This document shows, in pieces, positions 30,601 to 42,319 of a DNA stretch of 64,000 bases. Source of the stretch: Powellomyces hirtus (lineage: Eukaryota > Chytridiomycota > Chytridiomycetes > Spizellomycetales > Powellomycetaceae). Both the position numbers and the translations under genes were made by a program. How positions within the stretch are numbered: position 1 is the stretch's first letter; every line of letters begins with the position of its first letter. The stretch covers positions 620,001 through 684,000 of the forward strand of contig JAHLKG010000005.1 in NCBI GenBank assembly GCA_025526995.1, in the 5' to 3' direction. Below the pieces are notes generated by a model, which did not search any database, had not been told where the DNA came from, and worked only from the letters and a program-made list of their open reading frames with translations.

Positions 30601-31990
30601 GTCGGACGGATGCGAGGTAGGTCAGACAGGTGAAGATTTTGGACGGGGTCAAGATGCCGCCGATCAAAAAGTAGGTGATGAAGCCAAACATGGCGGTGAT
30701 GCCCGAGGAGCAGAAGTACAGCGCTTCGTTGATGGCTCGCAAGATAGCCGCGCTCTTGATGTAGCCCAATTCTCGTTCTCGCAACTCGTTGATCTTTTTC
30801 ACAAAGGGTATCTCCCATGCGTAGAGCTTGACGACCATGATCCCCGCCAGCATGTCGGAAATGCTCTTGATGCGGTCATCCCGGAACACGACGAGTTTCT
30901 TTCTCAGTTGCGCAAAACGGGCGGCAAAGGCGCCCTGCATGGGGATGACGAGGAGCAAAGCGCCGACGGCCGGGAAGGCTCCCCAGGAGATCTGGAGGTA
31001 CATAAAGTAGAGCGCCATTCCCATTTCAATGGGTGCGAGCCAGGCGTAGTGGGCGAAAGGAGAGGCTGCAAAGTAGATCACAATAAGCATGCATAAGCAA
31101 CGAAGCGCGCGTAGATAGAAGAAGGAGCGGCGCTACTCACCGTCTTCGAACCGCTGAACATCGTTGGAGACCAGGTTGACGATCAGACCCGTGGAGGAGG
31201 TGTTGGAGATGGAGAGGGCGAGACATTTGCGGTAGATGGCGGCGATGAACGCGACCCGCATCTGCATTCCGTAGCGCATTCCAAGGAAGAAGACAACGTG
31301 GTGGAGGACAGCGTGGGTAAGCACGCAGAGAGACACGGCGAGAGCCCAAAGGTAGCCTTCCTTCATGTCCTGATCGGTTTTTTGGAACCACTGGAGAAGG
31401 TAGCCGAGAGTGATACCCTCGCCAATCTTGACACACGATTCGGCAAAGTAAGCCACGCCAGCCAACATGTATTTAGGCCCAAACACTCTGAACGCCGCTC
31501 GCCACAACTTGGCGCCGTCGCCGCGCTGCTTGATCTCCTTATCCCATTCCTCCAGCAACCGAGTCGACAACCGCTCCGCTTCATCGTCATGTTCAACAGG
31601 CGGGAACTCCTCCGCTTTCAGCTCCCGTCGCATACCGCGGGAAACCATCTCGTTCATGAACCCAAACGTCCATTTGTTCCAGAAATTGGAGTTGTCGCGG
31701 GATGGACATATGGGAGATTCTTTTCCGCGACGGAAGATGCGTTGGATGAGAGTGCGGTTTGGAGGTGGTGGGTTGGATGGTGGGGAGGGGTGGTCGACGA
31801 CGGTGTAAGGCGCGTCGCTTTTGTAGTCGGAATGGACGGGGTCTGTGGCTGCTTTGTATGTGGCCGGGGAGGGCTCCGCTGTGGCGGTCGTCGAGGTGCT
31901 CGTTGTTGCGGGCGTCTCAATGTGTTGGGACGGGTGCTCGCTTACTCCTGGTGGGGTCGCGGTTGGTCCGCTTGCAATATGCCCCGACAT
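27609..31990 (-). CDS. ABCC (MRP-type) full ABC transporter
   Basis: Three exons, 31990-31141, 31065-28009, 27928-27609; product 1408 residues. It exports organic anions, conjugates or lipids; the exact substrate cannot be told. The order is: cytosolic Pro/Thr-rich N-terminus without the extra TMD0; first membrane domain ([14 protein letters not shown] to about residue 500); NBD1 with Walker [10 protein letters not shown] (about 550), signature [13 protein letters not shown] and Walker [12 protein letters not shown]; an acidic linker; second membrane domain; NBD2 with GRTGAGKSS (about 1175), signature [14 protein letters not shown] and Walker B VMDEATSAVD. NBD1 has Asp where NBD2 has the catalytic Glu, the normal ABCC asymmetry. 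The layout is that of short MRPs (ABCC4 type). The last intron falls inside Walker B of NBD2. It ends 200 bp from the convergent gene at 26500-27408. Confidence 0.95.
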
Positions 31991-33756
31991 TCTTGTTGAA
32001 ATTCGCTGTGCAATTCGGGTATCTCGGTATAGCTACTGGACCGGGCCTCTATGCAGCAGATCGATATATATGTGTGCCCAACAATCAGTGATGTGCAAAG
32101 GCTCTACTTGTGCCGCAGTTGCTCAGCCGCAGTAGTTCGAGCGAAGACCGTCCAGTGTGTGTGTGTGGTCGTATGTTTACGACGAGCAGTTTTCCATCTA
32201 CACGTTTTTGCACGTCGACAAAAATGAATCCAACCAATCAACTAAACGTGGGTGCGGCCGTTCGCGAGAGATTCTGTCGAATAATATTATTGTTTTAGCA
32301 CCGCCCTGCATAAAAAAAAAAGCGGAAAAAGCGTTCACACGACCGTCCAATGTGGTGTTGATGATTCGGATTACTCATTGATTTCCACGTTTGGGACGAT
32401 TTGGAACACTTGTTTTTTTTTTTTTTTTGTGTGATCCTGAGGGGCCTCGTCCGATCGTTCGGCACTTGGGAAATGAGAGTGTGACGTTTTAGAGAGAGAC
32501 CGTGGGTCGCCGTGGACAAATGTGCGCAGTCAATGACTCACGTGACTGATTCCGTTTCTGTATACAAGATCGTTTGCGGGACAAATGTTCTTATTGCTGA
32601 CTGCACAGGAGCTCTGCATACAGATGGCCCTTGGATGGTCAATGCAATACCTCGCAGAGGCGCAAATGACGGGTTACGGGCTGTCACAACATCTCTTTCA
32701 TTGAGTCCGTGAAAGCGACGAGCTCAGGAACATATTTGGAGTTGTCTCTTGCCAACGCAAGCACTTGTATGTGGACTTTGAGCAGTCAATACTGCGATGA
32801 CCTATGGTATCATGACACGTAGCTCGCTGGCTGGTGTGAGCTTGCGCGGGATGACTTATACTACTTGGGTAGATGACAGGAGATGGACAGGCAAATCTTA
32901 TGCTAGTTGACTAGAAAGAGTATGCGGCACCCATTGAGCAGAGATTGTTTGTTGTTCAATTTGCAAATGAGAGAATCAACAAGTGGGAGGAGTTACGCCA
33001 GCTCAGATGTCGCTCAGAAGAACGAACGACACGAGCGAGTCACAGCTTAAGACGAGCGGAGTGTGGAGAACTGACAGGTCACGTGAGAGACGCGTTCCCT
33101 CTGGCGTTTCGTTTCGTTGGTCTTTTGGCCCTTTGAACGTGAAATGTCAATTATGGATAGAGTTGCATTGATTGATTGATTGATTGACTCGCGGACTGAC
33201 TTGACTGACTGACTCACACAGAGTGTGTTTATGAAGTAAGCGCTCTCTTTCCCTTTCAGTCATATAACTTACTTAGTACGTGACTGACTGACTATTAGCT
33301 GTGCTGACTCAACCCATTCCATTCATCCGTTCTCTTCCGTTCTCAGGCACACGCCGTTCCCATTCTGGACATAGTAAACACCAGCTGTGCGTCCCTTGTG
33401 GTGACTCGCATCGCCATCACCCATTTCCACAGCATCCTGCTGAGCCTTCGTTGGTTCAATCCGCCCAGTGTTGCGCTCCTGCTTGTCACCGACATAAAAG
33501 CCGTGCGTGGGAACAGACTCGCCCGACGCCGTACACTTATCCACAGAATACCTTCACGCTTAATCCGAGGTTAAGAGACGTCGTTACTGCCCGACGATAC
33601 CAGGTACCCACGTCCGTTTCGCCTTCGCTCGAGTTTTGGCCGAACTACGCTGTCCAATTGTGTTGTGCGTCGACCTGTCACTCATACAGTCCACTTCCTG
33701 CACTTGTTCTTCTCCCCAGATATCAACCTTTCGCATACCCTACAAGACAGAATACT
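31991..33756. other. Intergenic region between the transporter and Argonaute genes
   Basis: About 1.8 kb without a gene-like frame, containing both divergent promoters. It includes a poly-T run (32411-32427), a TGAT/TGACT simple-repeat patch (33165-33215, with a TGACTCA AP-1/Gcn4-type site) and a CACGTG box near 33080. Confidence 0.5.
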
Positions 33757-36700
33757 ATGTCCCGTCCTGAATCCCCAACTTCCGCCGGGAGGGGCATCCC
33801 TCCTCCTGGTGGACCCCCGCCCTGGCAACGTGCTGGAAGCGCAGGTCCAGTCAAAGCCCAGTCGAATCGAAACACACCGGTCCCGTCAGCTAGTGCCGAT
33901 ACGGGCAATGCAATCGTGAAACGACCTGGCGTCGGCACGAAGGGAATTCCGTTCCAGGTGAGTTGAACCTGTCAGAGTTCCCACGCCCACTTTGGGACGT
34001 CTCGTGTCTGTCGATACGCAAAAGAGGCACGGTTAGGCATGGTCACATTGTCTGAACCATTGTGTTGCTTCTACTCACAGGTCACTGCAAATTTCTACCA
34101 AATGACTACGATCCCGGACGCCACCTTCTATCACTGGGAAGTCGGTGTCACTACTCCAAAAGGCCACGAAGTCAAGGACCTCACAACCTGCCGTAAAGCA
34201 CTTGAAGTCTACTCCAAGATGCCAACCAGCCCGCTCTATCAGCAGACCTTCGTATATGGCAAGTCAATGTTGTCGAATGCAGTCTCAAAGGAAGCGCTTC
34301 CTAACCCAAGTTCGTTCTGTAGATGGAAAACACATTTTGTATACCCCCAAGCGCCTCAGCGGGAAAAGGTTTTCGGCGGAGGTGGAATGGCAAGACCGCA
34401 GCCCTCAAGCAAGGGATGGCAAAAGGCAAGTAATTGATGACAAGTGCGGGTGAGTAGATTATTCACCATATCTAACGCTTCCTGACGCTTCCAGATCGCT
34501 CGTCGTGGAGCTTCAGCATGTCGCTGATGTCGACATGGCCGAGCTCGGAAAGGCAATCAAGGGCGAGGTTCTTGAAGTGCCTCAGAAGTGCATCCAACTC
34601 TTGAACATCGTGCTGGGCCACCACCCTTCGGCATCACACTTTACCGTGGGACAGGCCTTCTACCCCATCAACGACCCCCAGAGTACCTTCAATCTCGCCA
34701 ATTCGCATGTGAATCTACATGTCGGGTACCGGACCTCTGTCCGAACTTCACGAGGCAAAGTTATGCTAAATGTGGACGTGGCCAACACTCTTGTCCTGAA
34801 GCCTGGTGAGCAAAGCGACGCGTTCCGATCATGATGCGTGGTAAGCTGCTTACCATAGCTCTTTGATAGGCCCCCTTTTGGACATCATGGCGCGAGTCGC
34901 CAACCTGCGGTTGGATCAAAACACCACGTTGAACCCTATTCAGCGCGGAGTGATTACCTCGAGCTTGCTCGGAGTGAAAGTCAGTTCGGCTGCTACAGAG
35001 CCCAGTGGGCCTAACGGTGTTCCTCCCTTGAAGCAGGATGGGGAAATTAAATTGTGGTCTTGGAAGATTTGGGGATTTTCCAAGGATTCTGTTACCAAGA
35101 CCACGTTTACTGATGCCGATGGCAAGACGATGACCGTTGCCAAATATTTCGAGCTCAAGTACGGAGTGCGCGTTCGTTTCCCCAACTTGCCTTGCTTCAA
35201 CAGCGACAGGAGTAAGACTGAACCCAAATGGATTCCTATGGAGTTTGCCATCGTCGATCCAAAGCAATTGTACAGAAAGGTATAGAGGGATGCGTGATCT
35301 AAGAAATCGTGTACAACTGTACTGATTGGCTTTTTTTTTCAGACATTGGACGGCAACATGTCCCGCCAAATGATTGATATTACGTGTCAACCTCCCTCCA
35401 TCAGGGAACGCAAAATCCAGGATGCCTTTAACAGGATTCAGTCCCCTGCCAGTATCATGGATGCGTTCAATCTCAAAATTGGCGGGGGAATGATGAAAGT
35501 GGACGCACGGATGCTCCCTGCTCCCCGTTTGAAATACGGAGCAAATTCTCGAGGTCCAGAAATCCAACCACGGGACGGTGCCTGGAACTTGCGCGACAAG
35601 ACCATGCTCGTGGGCATGGAACTCCGAAACTGGGCAGTCGTCTGCTTTGGCGATCAACAGAGGACTTTCCCACCCACGGCAGTTCAAAAGTTCGTCACGC
35701 AGATGGTATCGACGTGCAACAATACCGGCATGCGAATCACGATGGCTCGACCCAACCTTGTGTGGGAAGCTGGCGCCATTCGCGACCAGGATTGCATTGC
35801 CGGTGCCTTGGAAAAGATCGTCAAGGGACCTGCTGGGCGGCCTCAACTGATTATGTGTCTGCTCCCGACGCCCAACAAGGATGCAATATACAACGCAATC
35901 AAACACTACGCAGACACGATTGCCGGGATTCCCACCCAATGCGTCGCCGACAAACACATCGCCAAAGCATCTCCCCAGTACTGCGCCAACGTGTGCATGA
36001 AGATCAACATGAAGCTTGGCGGAATCACGTCGGAACTCAGCACAAAGTTGACTTGGGTTTCTTCCAAGCCAACCATGATCATTGGCATTGATGTGAGTAA
36101 ATGCTGATCACTTGCCTTTGTCAGTTAAGCGCCCAACCTTCTATAACTCATACCCAAAAATTCACAGGTCACTCACCCGACCTTCGGTGACAAAACCATG
36201 CCGTCCATTGCTGCCGTCGTGGGAACCATCAATGCGGGATGCTCGCAGTACTACTCTTCTCTTCGCATCCAGGACGCCCGCATGGAGACTTTGACGGAGG
36301 GGTCCGTTCAATTCGCCGAATGCCTTCGTGCGTTCATCGCGAAGAACAAGATCGGTCCCGCTCGGATCTTGGTCTATCGCGATGGTGTCTCCGAGGGGGA
36401 ATTTGACTCCATTTCCAAGACCGAGATTAATGCAATCCGTGCGGCTGCTGAACGTGTTAAGGCTGGGTACCGCCCTGCGATCACCTATGTCGCATGTCAG
36501 AAGCGTCACAACGCTCGCTTCTTCCCTATTGTGGGACCCGGGGCCGGTGGTGGAGGTCGTGGCGGCTTCTCTGGGCGCGGCGGTCGTGGTGGCGGCGGTG
36601 CAGGCCGGGGAGGCGGGTCAGGAGGCGGGGGTGTCAGTTACCCTTACGACAATGTGCCGCCCGGTACTGTCATCGACACTGGTAAGGCAATGATAGTGGG

Positions 36701-37117
36701 ATCATGATCGTCGTAGAGTCCATCACTGACAGCGTCGTTGTTCTGATAGGTGTCACGCACCCAACCTTACACGACTATTTCATGGTTTCGCACGCTGGTC
36801 TCAAGGGCACTTCTCGCCCTGTTCACTACCAGGTGCTCCGCGATGAAAACAGGATCAACCAAGACGATCTTCAAGCACTGACCTACGAGCTGTGCCACCT
36901 TTACGGCAAGGCGACGCGGGCTGTATCCGTTGTTACGCCAGTCTATTATGCTCACATTGTTGCCGCGCGCGCTCGGTGCTGGTTTTCGGCGATGAAGAAT
37001 GCGCAAAGCATTAGCTACAGCCCTAGTGGTAGCTCGGAATCGCTTGGTTTGGGTCAAGGAGGCGGTCGTCTCCCCAAACTGCACTCTGACCTGGAAGGAA
37101 GTCTATGGTACATGTGA
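33757..37117 (+). CDS. Argonaute, RNA-silencing effector with intact slicer tetrad
   Basis: Eight exons: 33757-33957, 34081-34258, 34323-34449, 34495-34805, 34870-35279, 35343-36092, 36168-36681, 36750-37117; product 952 residues. The order is Gly/Pro-rich N-terminus, N domain (TANFYQM ... VYDGKHILYTPKRL), linker, PAZ (about 290-420), Mid (PRDGAWNLRDK ...) and PIWI. The catalytic tetrad is D659 (IGIDVTHP), E699 (RMETL), D731 (VYRDGVSEGEF) and H899 (YYAHIVAARAR), so cleavage activity is expected. The 5'-phosphate pocket region includes LIMCLLP and QCV. Intron 2 has a GC donor (G|GCAAGT) with an AG acceptor. A Gly/Arg-rich loop is inserted in PIWI between QKRHNARFFP and PPGTVIDTG. The C-terminus ends in SLWYM, close to the usual MYFV-type end. 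Confidence 0.95.
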
Positions 37118-38152
37118 GGGTCACCCCTGCAAGCTGTGTTTTCCGGTTATTTCGCATATGGTTTCTTTAAGCTGCTTTTATGAGGAAAGAAAAGAATTGG
37201 ATGGGCAGGACTTTTATCATCACCTCCCATCCCGCATGGCCTTGGCTCTCCTTTGTGTGCGAAAGACGTTGCCCCCTTTCTGTTGTTGCGGTTTTTTGTT
37301 GCTGTTTGGAGGGGATCCTGTCTCTAAACATGTGTGGATTTACTTTGCACCTTTTTCGTTTGCTCTGATTGGTTGACTGAGCCTTGATTCGATCATGTAT
37401 GTGGGAGCTCGCAACAGAATAAGATCATCACACAGGAAAAAAAAAAAAAAAAGACGGGCAGGGAGAATAGGAAGAAGGGATCAGCCGGTTATCCCCAAGC
37501 AACACCCTAGATGTAGGTCACGGGGATAAGGTGTAAAAGTGTTCCTCGTGGGAGTGGCTGGGCGGATGATTGGCTCCGCGGGGGGGCGCGAGTGAGCTTT
37601 TCAATGAAAGGAATGAAAGAAGGTGAAGGTGAGATTTGAGGCCAGCCAAATGGCAAATCGGTGCGCCGTAGCTCAGGTCTGATTAAAGCGGCGCAAATTG
37701 GTTTTGTTCGGCTGCTCTCGTTCGAGTCCACGGCGGGTGTTCTAAAAGTCCAGGGTTGGTTGTTGAGTGAGTGAGTGCGGCGCAGTGAGTGGCCCAGTCG
37801 CCGTGGGATTACGGTAGTGTGAAAGAAAGTGAGGTAATCTCCGTGTACCACTAGGGGACTACTGGGGAGTAGAGCCGTCCCCTTCGTACGCACACGTTTT
37901 TGCACTCCCTCACTCCACGAACAACAACAATACTAGAGTACACCACCACTTGGTACCTTATCGCCAAACTCCTCCTTCGACAACGTGAACAACTTGCGCA
38001 ACTCCTGTCTTGACCGACCGACCCCCCTTCCTCTCGAGTCTCGCTGCAGTCGTCAAGTGAATTTCGTGAAATCTGATTTCGACAACCTTTTGCGCAGAAC
38101 ACATCATCAGCCACACAAAACAAAACAAAACTCGGACAAACACGCACACAGC
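37118..38152. other. Intergenic region between Argonaute and the GATA factor
   Basis: Holds the Argonaute 3' end, a poly-A run (37438-37451) and the promoter of the GATA gene, with a CA-rich leader before the ATG. No gene-like frame is seen. Confidence 0.5.
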
Positions 38153-40462
38153 ATGCCCGCTATCGTACTCAGGGTGAATTCCCTCGACCACGAGAGCGAC
38201 TTTGCGCCCTTTGCGCGACTGAATAGTTCGACGGAATTTGCCGCCGCTTGGAAGACTTGTACCAAGGTGGGTAGTCAGTGACGAGGTTGAGCTGATGCGC
38301 CGCGTTGGGGGTTGATGGGGCCTTTGGTGGGCGGTTGTTGATGTGGTCTTGGGGTGGAGGGTCGGGTGGTTTATAATATCGTAATTGATTTGGTTTTGCG
38401 ACGATGCATGATTGCTGAGTGTTTCTCTGTTTCCTCTTTGGTTCATGTTCCAGGTCAAAGACACACTCGAGAATGGCTCCCGTCTCGAAAACCTGTCGTG
38501 GCGTCTGTGGCACCTCCACCAAGTCATGGTGGAGACCAAAAAGATGAACTATTCCCAATTCAAGCAAATATCATGCAAAACGACCAAAAAATTCGGCCAG
38601 CAAGACTCCCGCGTCAACAAGGCCTCCCTCTCACCGGCCTCTCAACAAAAACACCTCCAAAAACAGCTGGAAAAGACCATTGAGCAAGGATATGCGCTCG
38701 CGCAACAAGCCGCCATGCAGGAACAGCGCGGCGCGACGATGGCCGAAATGGATATGGAGCGACAACTGGTCAAGGAGATCCAGGCGGCAACGGCCGCGAT
38801 TGAGGGGCAGCAGCAGCAGCGGGAGTTGCAGCAGCAGCAGCTGTGGACGTTGGATGGGATGGAGATGGATGCGAAAACGAATGCGAATGGCGTCCAGCCA
38901 CCGGCGCCGACGGCGACCATGGCGGATTATGAGATGTGGATGGCGGAATTGACGGCGGCGGCGGGATTGCCGCCGGTTGATGCTGAAATGCTCTTGAGTG
39001 CTGATGACGCTTCCCTGAGCATGGATCTGTGGTCTCAGGAAGCGTTCCCGAGCTTGGACGTGAATCTCACCGCACCGCTACCGACCGCAACCGACATCCC
39101 TGTCTCTGCCCAGAACATCAACACTCAGCAACAGAGCCAGACACTCGCACCGCAGCAGCAGGAGCACGTTCAATGGTCAAATACCTCGTCCTCGACATCT
39201 GTAGCTCCTGAGGCCTATCCCCAGCAACTGCAACGACACCAACAGCCGCAATGGACTAGCCCATCCGTCAACAACGTCGCACCAGCACCCACTCAAACCT
39301 CTTCTGCTTCTTCCATCCTCTCCGCCTCCTCTGCCGCTGGCTCTGCCGTGTCCTCCTCGTCCTTAGCGGCACCCACTTCCTCCCTCCTCCCGCCGCAGTA
39401 CATGCCCTTCGCTCTCAACGACATCAATGCCATGAACGTTGCTCCGCAGGCATACAACACGCAAACGTACATCATGGGCTACCAGCAGTATCAGCCTGCA
39501 CCACCGGCGTACGTGCATTACACCGCTGCCAGCAGCAAGCCGGACCAGCAGCCTCAGCAGCAGCAGTCGCAGCGACAACAGCCGATATTGCCGTATGAAC
39601 TCGGTAGTGGGGCGTCAGCGTATGATTTGTCGGGTCAGCAGTTTGGACTGGGGCAGGCCAATGATCTGCATCGACAACAGCAGCAGTGGCTCGCCAAGCA
39701 GTTGCATCAACAGCCACAGCAGCAGCAACCCACCACACCGTTCCAACCCGCTCAACTTGCGCCCTCCGTCCCATTATCCACGACACCTGCCGCCGCCGCC
39801 CCCGCCTCAGTCAAAGCGCTAAAAGCAGCGGCACCAAAAGTCCCTCGCCGCCCATCCCGACTCCAGACAGCGCCCACCCCGTCCGCACCCAAATCGAAAA
39901 TGCAGAAACAGCACAAGGCCAACCACGCGTGCGGGTCGGCGTCGGCGTATGCGGGTTCAGGGACGGGTCCGGCGGGCAATGTATGCATGAACTGTGAAGC
40001 GACCAGTACGCCGCTCTGGAGGCGGTCGGATAATGATGAACTGCTGTGCAATGCTTGCGGTCTTTAGTAAGTAGCACTATCCCAAACCCTCTCTCATGCA
40101 TTAAGGTTTTTTTGCTGACTTCATGTCTTTTCCCGTCCATCAGCTACAAACTCCACGCCACCCACCGCCCCAAAGTCCTCCGTCCCCCACCCGCCCCCAC
40201 ATCCCTCGACCCCTCCAACTGCAACCCGACCCAATTCCAACACCACGAACCCCAAACCTTCTGCGCCAACTGCAACACCACCCAGACCCCGCTGTGGCGC
40301 CGCGACGATGCGGCCCGGACCCTCTGCAATGCGTGTGGATTGTATGTCAAACTCCATGGGACTAACCGCCCTACAAGCTTGAGGAACGATGTGGTTAGGA
40401 AACGAGTGCGGGCGCCCGAGGGACATGCGGCCGCGAGGAAGAGAAAGATGGAGGAGTTGTGA
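38153..40462 (+). CDS. GATA transcription factor with two zinc fingers, AreA/Nit2-type N-terminus
   Basis: Three exons: 38153-38266, 38454-40066, 40144-40462; product 681 residues. Near the N-terminus SRLENLSWRLWHLH matches the short conserved region found in fungal AreA/Nit2-type GATA factors. A long Gln-rich middle (CAG/CAA runs) is a likely activation region. Two class IV fingers follow, each C-x2-C-x17-C-x2-C: CMNC...CNAC (about residue 553) and CANC...CNAC (about 615), both with TPLWRR and followed by basic tails, for binding HGATAR sites. The second intron cuts finger 1 just after CGL, a common position. Two fingers are typical of siderophore (SreA-type) regulators, whereas AreA has one, so the target pathway (nitrogen, iron or light) is open. 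The Cys-rich spacer of SreA is absent. Confidence 0.9.
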
Positions 40463-42319
40463 ATTGGATAGTGTGGGGTGGTGCGAAATGAAAGTGACAT
40501 CCTGTATAGTGAAAGTATGGACGCGTGGAAGAGACGATCATGGAGTGAGAAAACAAACAGGGATCTCTCCACCCTCCCCGGACATACACCTTCCTCCCCA
40601 AAAAAATAAACTAGGTCAGAACATGGACTTTTAACTGTATAAAGACGGTCATTAAATCTGTCTCTGTCTGTCATATTGGCGGGAGAATGTACAAGTAGCG
40701 AAAAGAACAAAATCAAACATAAAAAGCTACAGCACCCACTATGGAGATCGGACGGGGGATTCGGTATCGTTCTAGTGTGCATGGCTGTAGCTAAGAGAGA
40801 GAGAGATGATGACGTACGTGGGTAACTTGAGGAATGGCTGATGCCAGAACAGGTTTTAGCACTTCTTGGAGGCACATGCGCGAGATGTCGGGCTGTCCTG
40901 ACTCCCGCAAAAGTAAACGCTGATGCAGGCATGAGCTGTGTATTCTACAGCTCGCAGCGACGTGATGACAAGGCTTCCCGTTCTTGCCGTACGCGCAACA
41001 CAGCTTTTTCCCATTCATTAAAAGAAAAAGAGTAAATGCTACAAGTATGCAGACCCATATATCGATACAATACACGGGGGTCCCACAACCTGATCCGACA
41101 CTGACTGTATCTGGTGATCAGTGGGGAACCCACCGCGCAACGTTCTCGCTGAGCAATGATGCTTCTACTTTCCACGTGTGGGACTGGTTCGCGAAACGTG
41201 CTGTTGACAGTTGGGCAACATATTATGTAACGCGGGTACAGAATCTGCCCGACAAAAACGGGGGCGTGAAATGACGCACATGTTTTTTGTTCGATTTGAG
41301 GGCGCTTGCTCGCGGAAACACGGGTGCGCAGCGGGCCGCACTCTGCCGCAACCTTCCCGCGACACCGCTAATTACTCTTATCTCCTTTATTTGCCCGTCT
41401 TCCGCAGGTCACCAGCCATGCACGATACCCGGTATCGCCCCAATGCATGCGGGGGACGGCGCGGAAATGCCGAGAAGAGTTTGGCAGGCGGCTGGGGCCT
41501 GACATCCCCCAAATGTGTCAGTGGCTGAGAGTTTGACGCGGGTGCGGCGCGTACTGACCGTATTTAATGGTAACTGGATTGCGGCCATCGAACTGTTTTG
41601 TGCGAATCCGTGGAAAGTCCGGCGGCGGCGGAACGAAATCACACAAGTGTTGCACCCCCCCTGGCTGTGGGGTGTGAAATGCGCAGCAAACGCGACACTC
41701 TCAACCAACGCACGCGTAATTTTAGCGGACGCGTCGCTGTAGGTTCCCCCTGTCTTTCACCCTCCTCGCGCGATTGCGATAATTATCATTATCATCGCTG
41801 CTGTTTTTGCAATCCTTCTCGGCTGTCCGGGGGAGGGGGCGACATTTTCACGGCTTGCGTCTGTATATGTTCTTTCCAAAGATTGTTTTTGCGCTGTCTG
41901 TGTCACCCGTGCATTACCGGGGTTGTCTCTGCATTTACGCTGGTCTATGCGGTCAGCTGTGGCTTCTGGTGGCGGACACCCTTTCTATTGCTTCTCTTTC
42001 CCACCCCCCGCGTCCCTACCATATTTCTAATTAGGTGCTGGGTTGTGGTGGCCAGGAGAGAAAATATATCTGCAATATATAACTACGCCCACCTGTAGTT
42101 TGGTTGTTGCTCTCCTGTTATTTTTTCCGTTTAAAGGTGTTTCCTACCCTTTTCGGGTGTTGGTCCCTCGTTCGTTTTAGCTTTGTTGCGGTACGTTCTG
42201 GTACGGTGTGTGTTCGTCTTTGATCGCCTCCCCGCGAGTGTTCCTCTCATATCCCGAAGCAGCACACACACACGCGGACGCACAGCGTGCGTGTACAGAA
42301 GAGAGACGGTCGATCCTAA
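40463..42319. other. Intergenic region
   Basis: About 1.9 kb with the 3' end of the GATA gene and the promoter of the GT14 gene. Simple GA repeat at 40796-40806. No gene-like frame is seen. Confidence 0.5.

Noticed and set aside
33165..33215. CRISPR-like or regulated repeat array
   Set aside because: It is a simple TGAT/TGACT microsatellite with no spacers of regular length.
34761..35957. 398-codon minus-strand frame opposite Argonaute
   Set aside because: It runs through Argonaute exons and introns whose sense translation matches a known family; no domain in the antisense product.
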